Source: Misgurnus anguillicaudatus
Taxonomy: Eukaryota; Chordata; Actinopteri; Cypriniformes; Cobitidae
Length of the DNA: 64,000 nt
Assembly: GCF_027580225.2 (NCBI RefSeq)
Contig: NC_073355.2
Span: 23,339,501 to 23,403,500, forward strand
Reading direction: 5' to 3'
Shown: positions 34,538 to 47,105 of the stretch, in pieces
How positions within the stretch are numbered: position 1 is the first letter of the stretch
How the letters are laid out: every line of letters starts with the position of its first letter
Position numbers and translations under genes: made by a program
Notes under the pieces: generated by a model
The model's input: only the letters and a program-made list of their open reading frames with translations
What the model was told of the DNA's origin: nothing
Databases searched by the model: none

Positions 34538-36523
34538 GGCTATGTTTACATTAATGCGTCTACCTTTTAAAACGCATTACTTTTGCCACAATTACGCCTT
34601 TCATTTATACTACACCACTGTTTTCGACCCTCATAAACGGAGTCGTTCGTAAATGCTGAAGACCCTGTTTTAGTTTGAGAACTCAGACGTTGCGCTGCAT
34701 TGTAAATGAACGTAGACGGAGTCTTATGTAAACGAACAGCTGATGTTAACGTGACAGTAAAAAATATTTTTATTCAGGTAAATGGAGGTTTGCAATGGAG
34801 GTTTTGCCAAAAATAGTAAACATCTACCAACCAGCTGTTATAAACGCTATATCAGATCGTTTTAACATGTATCCTTATACATAATTTTTAATACTTTAGC
34901 CGGCCACGCTTTTTTGCTGGAGAACACGTGTGAGGGAACACACACATGCACTTAACAGTGACAGGTAAGGGAAGAAGTTATTTGATGTTTTTCTGAAGTA
35001 TACAGTCGGTTCGTACGAAAATATTCAAATGGACTATAAGATCATAAATATGAACTGCGAACGTTGAACTATTATAAATATACCAGCGTGAAATGGCTGA
35101 AGAGGAACTCCCTACACATTAAAGGAATAAGCATTTCTGTAGGCTAAGGCTATACTTCACCTCTTATTATGTTTGATTTAAGTTTGCATTTGCTAAAATT
35201 TATTTTTGCTTCAAGTTTGCTACTGTACTGTTCACTTGAATGCTTCCTTTTTAAATCATAAAGACCTTTCTGTTTGGTTTATAACATCAACATTAACCTA
35301 TTAATCATATTAATATGTGGTAGGGGGGAGCTAGAACAATATGGGTGATTCTCACGAAAACTTGGTTTTAAAAATGTATGAAAATGTAAAAATTGCTTAA
35401 ATTTACTTTTTTTTCCCACCAGACATTGAAAAACAAAGTCTGGAGTAAGTGGGAACATTAATTTAAAAACGTTTACTTATCATTTAACACTTTTTGTAAC
35501 ATAATTAAAAAAAATTGTCCTAAAAAATCTCATTACCGCAACAGACAGAAAACATCAACCCTGACATATTTTCAAAATGCCATGACAAACCTGAAAGAAC
35601 ATAATTTGGAGATTCTGCACATGCATTTAAAATCAAAGTATTATGCTTCTATTAATTAAATTAACATTTAATAAGCATCTGTTGCGGTAATGATAATCAA
35701 AATGTCGTGTAAGCATTCTGACAAGACAATATTTCAAATTAACTGTAAAAAAATGATTTTATCTGGTAGCCATCTTGAAGTAACTAGTCCATGTGCTTGG
35801 TCACTCAAAATCAAACTTTATTAAAATTCTGTATTTGTGCTTAAACTGTTCTCAAAAAGTGTTGAGGAGGATGAGAACATCAGGCATGGACACATCATTT
35901 TCCAAATTTTTCTTCATTATTATTATACATGAATATTCAGTAAATATTTTTTCTGTCATCTAAAGTAGTCTAGCAAAACAATATTTTTGTGTTAATTTGA
36001 TTAAATTACAACATAATGCATGTTCAAACACAGCCGGACACATTGCGGTAATGAGAATTTCAGCAGAAAATGAGATAAAATTTCCAATTATAAATTCTTA
36101 TGTTGAAATCACACATTGTGCAAGGTAGAACACAGTATTGTGTTAATTCTGATGCTTTTTAATGTTACTATATTACACATTTTAAAGCTAAAATCATTAG
36201 TGCCGTGGTGTTTCAATGGTTTCGTGAGAATCACCCATATAAGACTTTCCCAAACACATTTTTATAGGTTCAAAAATAGTGTCTGTTGTAGTTGGCGGCA
36301 AAGGACCCTGGTATGAATTTTTGTCAATATCGCACACCTGTAGGCTGCATAAACGCGCAAAGGTAAGCTATTATTAGAGTAATAAGTTATTTAACACTTT
36401 TATGCGCATGCCCAGTTACGTGATTGGTCATGTTTCATGCGTTTATGGTCGTGTAAAGCGTGGATGAAGATTCATTTTAAAATGCCGTTTTAAAACGCAA
36501 ATGCTCTAATGTAAACAGGGTCT
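34538..36523. mobile_element. Element with TGTTTACATTA ends, containing a nested element
   Basis: The left end GGCTATGTTTACATTAATGC with TTTTAAAACGCATTAC is mirrored at the right by CCGTTTTAAAACGCAAATGC with CTAATGTAAACAGGGTC. No transposase frame is visible. The exact target duplication is unclear. Confidence 0.6.
35339..36240. mobile_element. Nested element with ATGGGTGATTCTCACG ends
   Basis: ATATGGGTGATTCTCACGAA at 35339 and its exact inverse TTCGTGAGAATCACCCATAT ending at 36240 form at least 20-bp terminal inverted repeats. The interior repeats ATTACCGCAACAGACAG/TTGCGGTAATG-type motifs in both orientations. It has no coding capacity. Confidence 0.85.
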
Positions 36524-36689
36524 AAGTATGTAATGCTGATCTCACAAAATGCTCATCTGTGAAGTATACATTTACAGCAAAGTTATGATCATAACAGTTT
36601 TCCCCAAAATGGTCGATATTTATTGTAAATGGACTGCATTAATGCGCTGTAAGTCAAGCATTTAATGTTGACCATGTACAGTGAATGCC

Positions 36690-37108
36690 TTAAAGGGATA
36701 GTTTACTCAAAAATGAAAATTCTGTCATCATTTTCTCATCCTCGTGTTGTTTTAGACCTGTACTGCATAAATTTCTTTTTTCTGATGAACACAAAAGAAG
36801 ATATTTTGATAAATGATGGTAAGCACACAGCTGACTTCCAAAGAAGGAAAAACAAATATGATTGAATTCAATGGGTACTGTCAACTGAGTGCTTACCATC
36901 ATTTATCAAAATATCTTTTTCATCATTTATCACAATACTTCCATAATATTTGTTTTCCTACTATTGAAGTCAATAGTTACGGCAGCTGTGTGCTTACCAT
37001 TTTTTAGCAAAATATCTTCCTTTGTGTTCTTTAAAATAAAAAAACTCATACAGGGTGAGTAAATAAAAAATGACAGAATTTTCATTTTGGGTTAAACAAT
37101 CTCTTTAA
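36690..37108. mobile_element. TTAA-flanked palindromic MITE
   Basis: It begins TTAAAGGGATAGTTTACTCA and ends TTGGGTTAAACAATCTCTTTAA. Inside, AAAATGAAAATTCTGTCATC pairs with TGACAGAATTTTCATTTTGG, and GAAGATATTTTGATAAATGA with a facing copy. This is one of the commonest fish MITE types. Confidence 0.9.
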
Positions 37109-38332
37109 AGGAGCACTTGATGATTACCATTTATTGCAGTGAAAGAAAATTGAGATGACACTTTTAACTGTCATCTAATGACATGGATTATTGTGACATT
37201 AAACATGATTTGAAGTTAAACAGAAGACAGTAAGAAGTTAAAATAAATGACAGTGTAGGTCTCAGGCAGGCCACACAGCGTGTGATGCAACCCACATTTG
37301 AGTTTGTATTTGGCAATACTGACCTGTTCAGTCATGTCTCAATGTTATGTGAAGGAACCCCTTATATTTACATGGAAAACAACCAAAATGATCGCACCCT
37401 TTCTTATCTCTGTAGTGGGTAAATAAAAAAATCACTTCATTTTGTCAGTAGTATTTAGCCTAAAGGAAGTATTTGTGTGATATATGCATTGTTGTGATCC
37501 TTATGTGCACTTTTACCTCACCCAGTCTGTTTCAAAATCTTTATTGTGTGATTATGTGCTGTAATTTACCTGGGACTATTTAGTGTTTAAGGTCTCTAAG
37601 GAGTTGTGAGAAAATACTGCCTAACTTTAATCAGAATCTCCTGAATGTTCAACAAGTACAAACATCCTGTAAATTGAATTCATTTTATTCAATTTTTGAA
37701 TTTAGTTCAATGCCTAAAATGGCTGGTTGGTATTGTGTCTGGGTACAGTTTATGTAGATGTCCTGGAATAAACCAAAGCATTTAACAACAGCTTTGGGTT
37801 TGACTGATTTAATCGGGTGCGCAAGTCAACATTCAAAGAAACGAATGTGTGTTTCCACTGGCGTGCTTTGAGCGTAAGTCAGCAAGTATTTTCAATACTT
37901 TGTGTGGAAGCTGAGGTGCATTGTGGGAAGGTGTGGTACAGAATTTACTGTATACTCAATCCAGTTTGTAATTGCTGAATGTATAATGCATACTCGCGCT
38001 TAACCAAAAAGATGTATTGCTTTATTGGGCTATTTCTTACATTCACATTAGCATTGTGCTGACTTAAACGTAGTTTAAATGTTATTTCGATCTTTAATTA
38101 AAGTCTCCCTATGGTTTCATCGGATGCACGTGCGTTGTCGTGATTACGCATCTGTAAATACAAGTAAATAAAAAGTAAATAAAAGTAAAAATCTAATCAC
38201 TTAAACATAATTTATAATAGTAAAACAAGGACCTTTAATTTGCAAAATATACACTTTTATTTAACTACAGTTTTGAATGTTTATTGCAAAATACCCAGAT
38301 GTCACGGGCGGGCATTGAATCTTTGGATAGAT
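37109..38332. other. AT-rich intronic DNA, no gene recognised
   Basis: No exon with splice sites, RNA gene or bounded repeat could be supported here. Confidence 0.45.
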
Positions 38333-38634
38333 AGATCTATGGATCCTTGGTTTCAGGGGAACAAAAGGCCACATTTGGAGGCTTGTATGTGAAAGAGCCT
38401 TCGAATTGGGACAGCCTTCATTGCGGCCCTGTGATGTCATTTGCCTTCAAATAAGGCCTTGGAAGGCCGCAGCCCCTGAATTGGGATGCACCCTAGGGAT
38501 CCTTATTTTTAGGGAAAACCAAGGCAACATTTGGAGGCTGCATGTGAAGGAGCCTTCGAATTGGGACAGTCTTCCACATGGCCCGGTGACATCATTGGCC
38601 TTCGAAGGACGCAGCCCCTGAATTGGAATGCATC
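38333..38634. repeat. Two tandem copies of a 130-165 bp repeat
   Basis: GGATCCTTGGTTTCAGGGGA at about 38341 and GGATCCTTATTTTTAGGGAA at about 38496 start two similar units. Both contain CATTTGGAGGCT, GAGCCTTCGAATTGGGACAG, GGCCCTGTGATGTCAT or GGCCCGGTGACATCAT, and CGCAGCCCCTGAATTGG. The function is unknown. Confidence 0.8.
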
Positions 38635-38802
38635 CTATAACTCGAACTACTGAGTCACATCTTCAACTGCACTGTAAAAAGTAAAACATAGCTGTTTTTC
38701 ATTTGATATAATTTTTTTCATTCCAATAGCCTAAAATTATTAGATTGTTAAGTAAAATTACATTTTGTAATTTGTATGTGTCTTTCAATCTATTTTCTTA
38801 GA

Positions 38803-39077
38803 TTGATACAATATAAAATTATAACATAACAATGAAATTCAAATTATACATTCAATCAAAATATTTTCTTAGACTGAAACAATATAAAATTATAACATAA
38901 CAATGAAATTCAAGTTATACATTCAATCAAACTATTTTCTAAGATTGATACAATATAAAATTATAACAACAATGAAATTCAAATGATACATTTGATCAAA
39001 CTATTTTCTTAGATTGATACAATATAATATTATAACATAACAATGAAATTAATATTATACATTCGATCAAACGACTT
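38803..39077. repeat. Four-unit tandem repeat, about 70 bp per unit
   Basis: Units share TAGATTGATACAATATAAAA, TTATAACATAACAATGAAATTC and TACATTCAATCAAA with small changes; the third lacks a TAAC. A related start (CTTAGATT) precedes unit 1. The array ends just before the promoter at 39.1 kb. Confidence 0.9.
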
Positions 39078-39096
39078 TATTAGATTAAGCACGGTT

Positions 39097-39108
39097 TGCG
39101 CATGCGCA
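39097..39108 (+). promoter_or_regulatory. NRF1-type palindromic site
   Basis: TGCGCATGCGCA is a perfect match to the NRF1 consensus, 50 bp upstream of the ATG of the exon at 39159. Such sites are typical of CpG-type vertebrate promoters and support a real transcription start here. Confidence 0.7.
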
Positions 39109-39158
39109 CAGGTGAAAACGCGAGAGAGTTCTGGGAGAGACCGAACGCAGAAGTTGTG

Positions 39159-39204
39159 ATGGACGGTTATCTGCATAACAGCGCGAACAGGACACGTTTG
39201 TCAG
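39159..39204 (+). CDS. Alternative first coding exon (MDGYLHNSANRTRLS), phase 1
   Basis: ATG GAC GGT TAT CTG encodes MDGYLHNSANRTRLS and ends TTGTCAG/GTAAGG, a strong donor, one base into a codon. The preceding 70 bases are CpG-rich with a perfect NRF1 site. It splices in frame onto the 41.6-kb exon (G-I-A-R-S). I do not recognise the protein; it is the best supported promoter of the unidentified right-hand gene. Confidence 0.6.
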
Positions 39205-41626
39205 GTAAGGAGGAATTAACAATAATTACACGTCTGCGTTCAGCACTAACACTATAATTTTTATAAGGTTACTAGTTCAGTTTTTATAAGGTGACTGGCA
39301 CCGTTTTACCTAGGCTATAGCCAGGTTTACAGGCTAGCATGACCTATCTAGCATAATGTAATGGGGAAACTCATTCAGCATTTAAATACTTAAGTTAACG
39401 TCATATCATTTTAATAAACAGACACGCAGATTAGAAATTACTATAACGTAACTTTTTACATTAGCGGTATAGCGTTTACATTTGTATTCATGACTAAGGC
39501 TTGAGTATTTTGCATTTCTCTGCTGACAATTAACGTTACACGAATTACCTCAATATGTGATACGCTGAGTTTCCCGCTCGGAGAAACTTTGTCATACTGG
39601 CTCTGCTCCGGGCGCTCAATGAACGTGGATTTTATATGTTTTAAAGTTGCGAAGGCGGAAATGAATGTGAGGGAAATTAATTTACACTTTGAAACTCTAA
39701 AACTGATTAATGTTTGGATTTGAATTTTAGGGAAGCTGCTGCTTGTTCCTGGTGCTCTGAACTCTGACTGACTGACAGCCTCCATTTCAGTGCTATGAAG
39801 AACATACACACCGGATGGCAGAAATGCCTTCACCCCAGTCTTCACTATCGTAATAGTATCGTTGTTTGTTCTTTACTGTATGTGGCAATATCTATGTTTT
39901 GTATTTGATTTACATTAGGTATTTGTTCTTATTCTTGTCCTTATTGTTCTTATGTTGATATATTTTTGTACTGCTACATGAAATTCAACTTGAAATGAAC
40001 TGATTACTTGAACTGTCTGTTTGTTTTGCCAAAAAAGTCTGTAAAAACAGTGATTTTTTAAAAAAATATTTAATAAATATTTAAAAGAACTTTTCTATGA
40101 CTCATTTTAATGTGTGTATATATATTGAGAGAATTTAAAAATTTGACATTGGAAACTAAGGCTATTTGAATCTGAGGGAATAAGACTGTCTCCAATTTTA
40201 TGGAGAAAATATGCAGCAGTGGCGTTAAATGATGAATTTTCACATGACTTGTCTTAAAACATATTAAAAAGACCACATAGACAAATAAACAACAATAAAA
40301 ACCTGATTTTCTCCACAATGGGTCTTTAAAGAGAAATTTGCCATCAACTCATGGACTCTGGTTTGGAAACCACGATGAACTCATGCCAGTGGTCTACTCC
40401 ACGCCAATTATACAGTACATTGGTATTTTTGTTGAAGAAAGATTTTGTCCATAGATGTCCAAAAATGCACATAACTGTTCGCTTAAAAATAATTTCATGA
40501 CTTGCTTGTTGCCATTCAATCTGATAAATAAGGGTTTACAGAGAAATTCCCAATGTTTGAAAGTGATGAGATGTCAGATTTTTAACCAGATATGCATGTT
40601 AACTTTTATGGCATTAAATCACAGAGCTCGCTGACTCACTGACTCACCCCAGAGCTTCTGGCTGGGATTTAGCAGAAACCATGAATAAACCTGCACATCT
40701 GATGCTTTCTCAACACTGATGCACAGTTTTATTGTTTCCATAAGGAAATTCACACGTTCAACACTCCTTTGTGACGTACATTGCTACCAATGGGGTGAAA
40801 TGTTACACCGAAATGTTTTTAACATGTTTTGTAAAATGTACCTATGCTTCTTTATTTATTCTTTACGCCAGTCCAGCATCTATGGCTATATTCATGGTGA
40901 GAACCATTTAATCCATAAACAAGTTGATCCATACACAGGTTTGGGAAGGGGCAATTTTGGTATCTCCAATTGACGTAACTTGCATGTTTTTAACCTATAA
41001 GAGGAAACTGGAGTGCCAAGAGTAAACCCATGTTGACACAAAACATGCAAACATACATGACCTAGCAGGGGCTTACACTGGGGACCACCTTGCTGTGAGG
41101 GTTTCATCTATTCAAATGCATTATAGTAGTATACTAATTTAACATTAATGTACTTTAAATAACCACAACTACTATTGGCATGACACGTCTATCAAGATAC
41201 ATGACCTAGTTCACCAAACCTGCACACACAGCAGATTCTGGTTTATCCTTTCATCTCTGTATTTTTATTAAATTTATGATAATTATAAACACTGTCACTT
41301 TGTAAAACTCTTTTCTTTTACGATATCTGATACATTAACACTATCCTATTGATCTTAAGTGTTTCTATTCCAGTACAGACTTGATAAGTCAGCAGCGTTT
41401 GATCCCTCTCTGTTTGTTTGTGGCCCATCTGTCTTGATTTTGCAGACACATGCGGACCATAATGTTAAGTGGGCAGAGCGTCATTACTTAAATGTCTGTT
41501 TTACATCTGCTCTCCTCTGCTCTATTTCTTCTGGACATTGTGTCTATTGTCTCTTTCTCAGTGTCCTTGTCTCTAAGCGGCAATCAGTAAATCCGAATTG
41601 TGTTTCTTTGTCTTCTGTGTTGACAG
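39205..41626. other. Intronic DNA with old repeat remnants
   Basis: A degenerate interspersed repeat lies at about 40951-41106 (ATCTCCAATTGACGTAACTT, AGAGGAAACTGGAGTGCC, GGGGACCACCTTGCTGTGAG). The rest shows no exon or bounded element; the open frames here have no protein motifs. Confidence 0.4.
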
Positions 41627-41704
41627 GTATCGCGAGGTCCACCAGTGGCAGTGGCAGGATGAGAAGGCCAGAAAGAGGAGATGCAACCAGTCCCACTGGT
41701 AGCG
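41627..41704 (+). CDS. Internal coding exon, phase 1 to phase 1, 26 codons
   Basis: The exon lies between a pyrimidine-rich acceptor (TTGTGTTGACAG) and a good donor (AGCG/GTAAGT). In the frame set by the upstream ATG exons it reads GIARSTSGSGRMRRPERGDA and then TSPTGS. It is Ser/Gly/Arg-rich and therefore probably disordered. Its length is a multiple of three and both ends are phase 1, so it can be included or skipped without changing frame. Later ATG exons at 47.1 and 54.1 kb would skip it. Confidence 0.55.
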
Positions 41705-41762
41705 GTAAGTGACACATTTACACACTTTATTAAAATTGCAATTAAAATTGCAGTCTTGCACA

Positions 41763-41958
41763 CACTGTAAAAAAAATTCCTTGTTGCAAGTTGAATACAA
41801 TTCATTTTAACTTTAGAGAAGAGTTGCATTAGCCTAAGTTATTTCAGCTATATTTTTTATAATTTATAGCAACTCACTACTCGAGAAAGTTGGAATTATT
41901 TGTAAACTCAAGTTAATTAAACTGATAAATTTAGGTCCAACAAGGAATTTTTACAGTG
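41763..41958. mobile_element. Palindromic MITE with CACTGTAAAAA ends
   Basis: CACTGTAAAAAAAATTCCTTG at the left pairs with CAAGGAATTTTTACAGTG at the right, with CA on both sides. It lies in the intron directly after the 78-bp exon. Confidence 0.85.
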
Positions 41959-42251
41959 CAGAATACTGCAGTGCAAATGTAAAATGCAGTAACTACATTA
42001 TTAATATGTCAGGTAGTAGCAACAGTTTGTTAAAATATTCAAATCTAATATAAATTTAATTTGAGAAATACTGTACATGTATGTAACAGCTGTAAATAAA
42101 TCTTTTCAACTACTTGTTTTTTATTTAATGTACACATTTTTTTATTTAATGTACACAATTTTTCACGGTTTCATTGTGGGTGTAGTTACTGTGTTTGTGT
42201 AGCCATCTATGTATATCAGGGTGGTCCTTATAACGGGTCAAATCTATTTAT

Positions 42252-42605
42252 TAGGGCTGTCAAAAGATTAATCGTGATTAATCGCATCCATAATAAAAGT
42301 TTGTGTTTACATAACATATGTGTGTGTACGATGTATAATTATTATTTATATATAAATACACACACATTCAGGTATATATTTAAGAAATATTTGCATTTAT
42401 ATACTGTATATACATTTATATAATTTATATTATATATAAATATAAATATTTTATATATAAATATAAAAAAATCTTAAATATATACATAATTGGGTGTGTT
42501 TTTATATATAAATAATAATTATACATTGTACACACACATATGTTATGTAAACACAAACTTTTATTTTGGATGCGATTAATCGCGATTAATCTTTTGACAG
42601 CCCTA
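42252..42605. mobile_element. hAT MITE with exact 8-bp target duplication
   Basis: CTATTTAT at 42244-42251 and 42606-42613 flanks a near-perfect hairpin that starts TAGGGCTGTCAAAAGATTAA and ends TTAATCTTTTGACAGCCCTA. Pairing covers GATTAATCGCATCC and GTTTGTGTTTACATAACATA; the centre is ATATAT-rich. Confidence 0.92.
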
Positions 42606-42613
42606 CTATTTAT

Positions 42614-44463
42614 TTTAAATGTTCAACTCTCACCGCCTAAATGTGTTAGGATATCAATAAAAACACACTGTGCAATGTTTTGAATTGTTCCTACAATATC
42701 TAGAGGTTGCTCAAAGCCTTTGAATATTTCCGAAATCAAATATTTTTGCAAAAACTGTACCATTTAAAAACGCACAACACACATAAAACTTGTTTCATGG
42801 AGTGTAACTTTGTTCCAGTTATTTCAGTCCGAGTAACCATATAGCTGACTTGCTTTGTGTTGCTTCAGCCATTGTCTCAGTGTATATATTGTGCTTCATT
42901 CACATTGAAGCTTTCTTCCCATGAAAGACATATCACAAGCAAAACAGGAGTTTTGAATGCATGGAGCATGATCAAATAAGTCCATTGCTGTCATAAGTAT
43001 ATATTATTAAACAATTATACATGCTAGAACAAAGTATCACATAATACGCCAATGTGTTAAACTTCAAACCTCTAAATATTAATTCATATTGAAAAAATTT
43101 GCCTCATTTTTTTATTCAAACATATTCATGGGGTGAGAGCATGAACTTTTAAAAGTTAAATAATAAGGACCACCCTGATGTATATGTATGTATATGTTTG
43201 TGTCTATGTATATGTATGCATGCAGTCTATCCACTTCATGTATTGTTTATGTTTTGGAAACATTTTAATGGACAGAGGTGACACTGTTGTGTATATACAC
43301 AGGTAATGTACATGATGCGTGCATGTCTGAACATATGTTGTTGCGTGAGTTTTACACCCGGGTGCATTTGTGTCTGTTTGTGTATGTGTAACAGAGTGTT
43401 GTAATATCTCACCGCTGAAACATCCTCTTAACAGCGGGATTGCTTTTGCAATGTCAGCACATCTGCATATGGTGGCTGGTTTAAGATCCAGAGATCTTCA
43501 TGAGATCCACATAAACACATGCTCACAAATAGCATACACTGGGTCAAGAATGCTAAATAATGTGCTTGTGTGTATCGTCCAGGGGGTTAGACATTTTAAG
43601 ATTTTGTATGTGGGTGTATAGGTATGCGAATGTGTGTTTTTTCTTCTCTATGGTTGAGATTATTAGTTAGTTTGACAAACTATTAAGTCTTAGATGGTCT
43701 GATTCCATTTACAGTCATCTAAAGAATGTAGTGCATTTGTTGCTTTTGGATACTGACGTTATTTATTTTCTCTGGAAAATAATTTTTTTTTACTTTACAG
43801 TATCATGGATGATACTGCGATATTGTTGGTGCAATCTGTTAGACCAAACAGTATCACAGTGTATGTATGATTATGGAGAACAAAAGATACTCTGCCAATG
43901 TTTGTTTGTAAGATGCCAGACGTCTGCGAGGCTGTATTAAAAGCAGACATTGTACTTAACATCACTGACTGATCGAATGTTATACAAAGTGCTGCCCTCT
44001 GTAGGAAAGAACCATAGAAAGTTCATTCTTTGTCTTTAACTACATAAGGTTAACAATACATTTCAGACTCATTCTTGACCTTTGCGAACACCACAATGTG
44101 ACATCATGTATGTTTGGTGAGATTGGTTAGCCTTTGCTGAGATTTCTTTGTGGATTATTGTGTGTCATGTGCTGCTTGCACAGTCTATTGCTGGCCAAAA
44201 CTGTGACACAGCCTCTCTTTGAGATCTAGGAATTGTCATGTGTCTGGGAATTTAATGCTATGAGTCTTACAGTGGGTGTAGATCTATGAACTCTCTCATA
44301 GAGGCAGTATTGTTCCTGTGTTAAGAGGCCCTAGGAAAGACATGTGTTACATTTGTTAGTACAAAGGTGCAAGCACAGGATATCTGTCAACTCAGTTTAT
44401 CAGCATTTGCTCATTCATTTTTGGTTGTGTGTCATTTCCTGTATTATATGATGCCATTGCTAC
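42614..44463. other. Intronic DNA, no gene recognised
   Basis: GT-rich and AT-rich stretches occur, but there is no exon with coding character and no bounded repeat that I can support. Confidence 0.4.
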
Positions 44464-45020
44464 TTAAAGGGACACTTCTTTGAAAATATGCTTATTTACC
44501 AGCTCCCCTAGAGTTAAACATTTGATTCTTACCGTTTTGGAATCCATTCAGCCGATCTCCGGGTCTGGTGGTACCACTTTTAGCATAGCTTAGCATAATC
44601 CATTGAATCTGATTAGACCATTAGCATCGTGCTAAAAAATAACCAAAGAGTTTCAATTTTTTTCCTATTTAAAACTTGACCCTTTTGTAGTTACATAATG
44701 TACTAAGACTGACGAAAAAATTAAAGTTGTGGTTTTCTAGGCAGATATGGCTATGAACTATACGCTCATTCTGGCTTAATAATCAAGGACTTTGCTGCCG
44801 TAACATGGCTGCAGGAGGCGCTGATGTTACGCTGAAAATAGTCCCTTTGGTAACTTTTAATAGCTATTTTCGGGCACTACGTAATATCATTGCGCCTCCT
44901 GCAGCCATGTTACGGCAGCAAAGTCCTTGATTATTACGCCAGAATGAGAGTATAGTTTCTAGTCATATCTGCCTAGAAAATCACAACTTTTAATTTAATT
45001 AAAAAAAAAATTCTTAAAAA
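44464..45020. mobile_element. Truncated TTAA element with a large internal hairpin
   Basis: The left end TTAAAGGGACACTTCTTTGA and the following CAGCTCCCCTAGAGTTAAAC match the complete relative at 60.8-61.6 kb. The inverted right end is missing. At about 44731-44840 and 44890-45000 two arms (CTAGGCAGATATGGCTATGA, CAAGGACTTTGCTGCCGTAA, CATGGCTGCAGGAGGCGC) face each other almost perfectly. Confidence 0.75.
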
Positions 45021-45036
45021 ATGAAATGTATTGCTT

Positions 45037-45638
45037 TAATGGGGATTTCACATAGGATGTGGTGTGCGCTGCACTATGAAACCCATTCATTTCAATGGCT
45101 TGCGCTGCGCAAGGACGGTTTGTTGTTGCGTCGAGCAAAGCGCTAGCGCGGCGGACAAAGTTCAAAATAGTTTAACTTTTGCGCTGCGCTCTGGGACAAT
45201 TACCCGCGCAGCCAATAGAAACGCGGCAATGGACGAAAAGCTTGCACTGTGTGACGGAATTCCTGGAGGTTTATAATACAAGTTTACGCTTCTACAGATA
45301 CATCCGAGGGAAAGATGTGCCATGGAAACACAATTCAAGTTGGCATGTCAGGTGTGTTTTAAGTCAGGTAGCTTGTTGTAAGTAGGCAGGTTAAGTTACG
45401 TGAAATGGAGGTGGGCAACATCAGCGGCTATATTCCTCATCCGCTATTTAACCCAAATATAAATACTGTAGTCATTTATAGTAAAGGTGGGAAAACAATC
45501 AAATGACTAGACGTTTCAAACTGAACGTTTTGAAAACTCCGCCTACTTTGGTCTGGCCAGCAAAGCGCCAATCGCTTGGCTGCGCTGAACCCAGCGGCGA
45601 GCGGAAAGCACACCGTGTCCTATGTGAAACCCGCATTA
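45037..45638. mobile_element. CpG-rich element with TAATGxGGxTTTCACATAGGA ends
   Basis: TAATGGGGATTTCACATAGG at the left and CCTATGTGAAACCCGCATTA at the right are terminal inverted repeats. GCGCTGCGC-type motifs lie inside each end. There is no transposase. The open frames inside are GC-rich shadows. Confidence 0.8.
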
Positions 45639-45639
45639 G

Positions 45640-45859
45640 AATGAGTTTTTACACCGCAGGTCCTCTTACATTTAAATCACCATTTTGCGCCACCATACCA
45701 CTATACATTGTCTCAGACAATGACGAGTTGTCCTGTGGCCGCTACTGTAGCTTCTCTATGCGTTTCGAAAAGGACGGGTGAGCTGTGGACTGATCGATTA
45801 GTTGCAATTCACAGGCTCACCACTAGATGCCACTAAAAATCTACACACTGGACCTTTAA
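45640..45859. mobile_element. Right half of a TTAA-flanked element
   Basis: CACCACTAGATGCCACTAAA then CACACTGGACCTTTAA is the terminus of a known-looking cyprinid MITE type with a TTAA edge. The other terminus is not found next to it, so the copy is cut by the neighbouring element. Confidence 0.55.
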
Positions 45860-47105
45860 ATCCTAAAGTGAACCTTAAAACTAAAGTGTGTATTTTTCGA
45901 TGTTCTTTCATCTCTGATTAGTGGGGCAAGACTATCTGTTTGGGTGACCAATGGCAGATGGGGGAGTGCTTGGAAATCTGTTTGAAATCTGTATGATTGA
46001 AGTCATACTAGCAGATTATTAAAAGCACAAATTATTGAAAGACTTTGAAGTGCTTTAACACAGTCTCGGCTATTCCTGCGCCTGCACTGGTACCAATACT
46101 ATGATCAATAAAATGTGAAATCCATGCTAAAGAGATTATGAGCATGAGCAAGTTTGATTTTGTCTATTAATTTTACCTTGATTTTAATCTTTGATGTAGT
46201 TTTACTCAGTCAATATTAAAAATATCAAGGTTATATTTTCATACAACGTTTCTCACATTATGTAGGATGATTTTATGTAAACCACAAAAAAATGGTTAAC
46301 ACAGGCAAGGTCACAAATATGAGACCAGGTTGCCTAATTTATCCTTACTAATACACCAGAGTGTGTTTGACATCTTGACCAAAAGTTTGTATTTCTTCAC
46401 AAGTATTTGCGCCCCCTCCCAGCTGCCTGCTCGCTAAATAACCCTGGACCTCCCCAATGGATAAGCCAAAGGTCATTCCCACTTCCTGAAAAAAAACACA
46501 TCATCCCCACTCCAAACACTGGACTGCTATTGCCCACATTGAGGAACACAAAGAAAGACGGAGTATGGCTTGGACATACTAGAAATTAGGAAAGGCAAGA
46601 TATAAAATTGCTCGTGTATGTTCTGAGTAAGTGTTTCCAAGCGCTCTGGTGTGATGTTGGTTATCTTCTGTCACTTCTTGAATGCTCGCCAGGAAATCAG
46701 AGAGCAGTCCAGGATTCCTTAAGCCACTGAGAGGAGATATTTTAGGAAGAAACACATCACATGGCCTTGGGTTTCCATCTCACACACACAATGCTTCCTC
46801 AGTTTCAGTGGACAGAAAGCCTAAAAGAGCAGAAAGAAAAATGTAAAAACAACCAAAGTGAACGAGCAAGAAAAACGCCATATGATCAGCACATGGGTAT
46901 GATGTAATTCTGCATCCGCTCATTATTATGGCACACGGAAGGAATTAAAGAGGAAGGTTGGGGTAGAGTTAAGAAAAGAGAGAGAGAGAGAGAGAGAGAA
47001 GGAAGGAGGGGAAAGCGTTAGCAAGCTACGACAGAAAGGGGAAGTCCAAAAAAAGGCTGGAGGAGAGAGAGGATACATGTGGCAGTGGAGGGTGTGAACT
47101 TAGCC
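45860..47105 (+). promoter_or_regulatory. Mostly unique DNA leading into the 47.1-kb first exon
   Basis: No bounded transposon is visible. A (GA)n tract lies at 46978-46999, followed by a purine-rich leader up to the ATG at 47106. The presumed promoter lies in the last few hundred bases, but no TATA box or defined site can be named with confidence. Confidence 0.35.

Noticed and set aside
41359..41712. A 117-codon plus frame containing the 78-bp exon
   Set aside because: Only the part from 41627 to 41704 has splice sites and fits the phase of other exons; the upstream part is intron read-through.
45064..45781. Several GC-rich plus frames
   Set aside because: They lie inside an element with terminal inverted repeats and a TTAA element half; overlapping frames suggest composition only.
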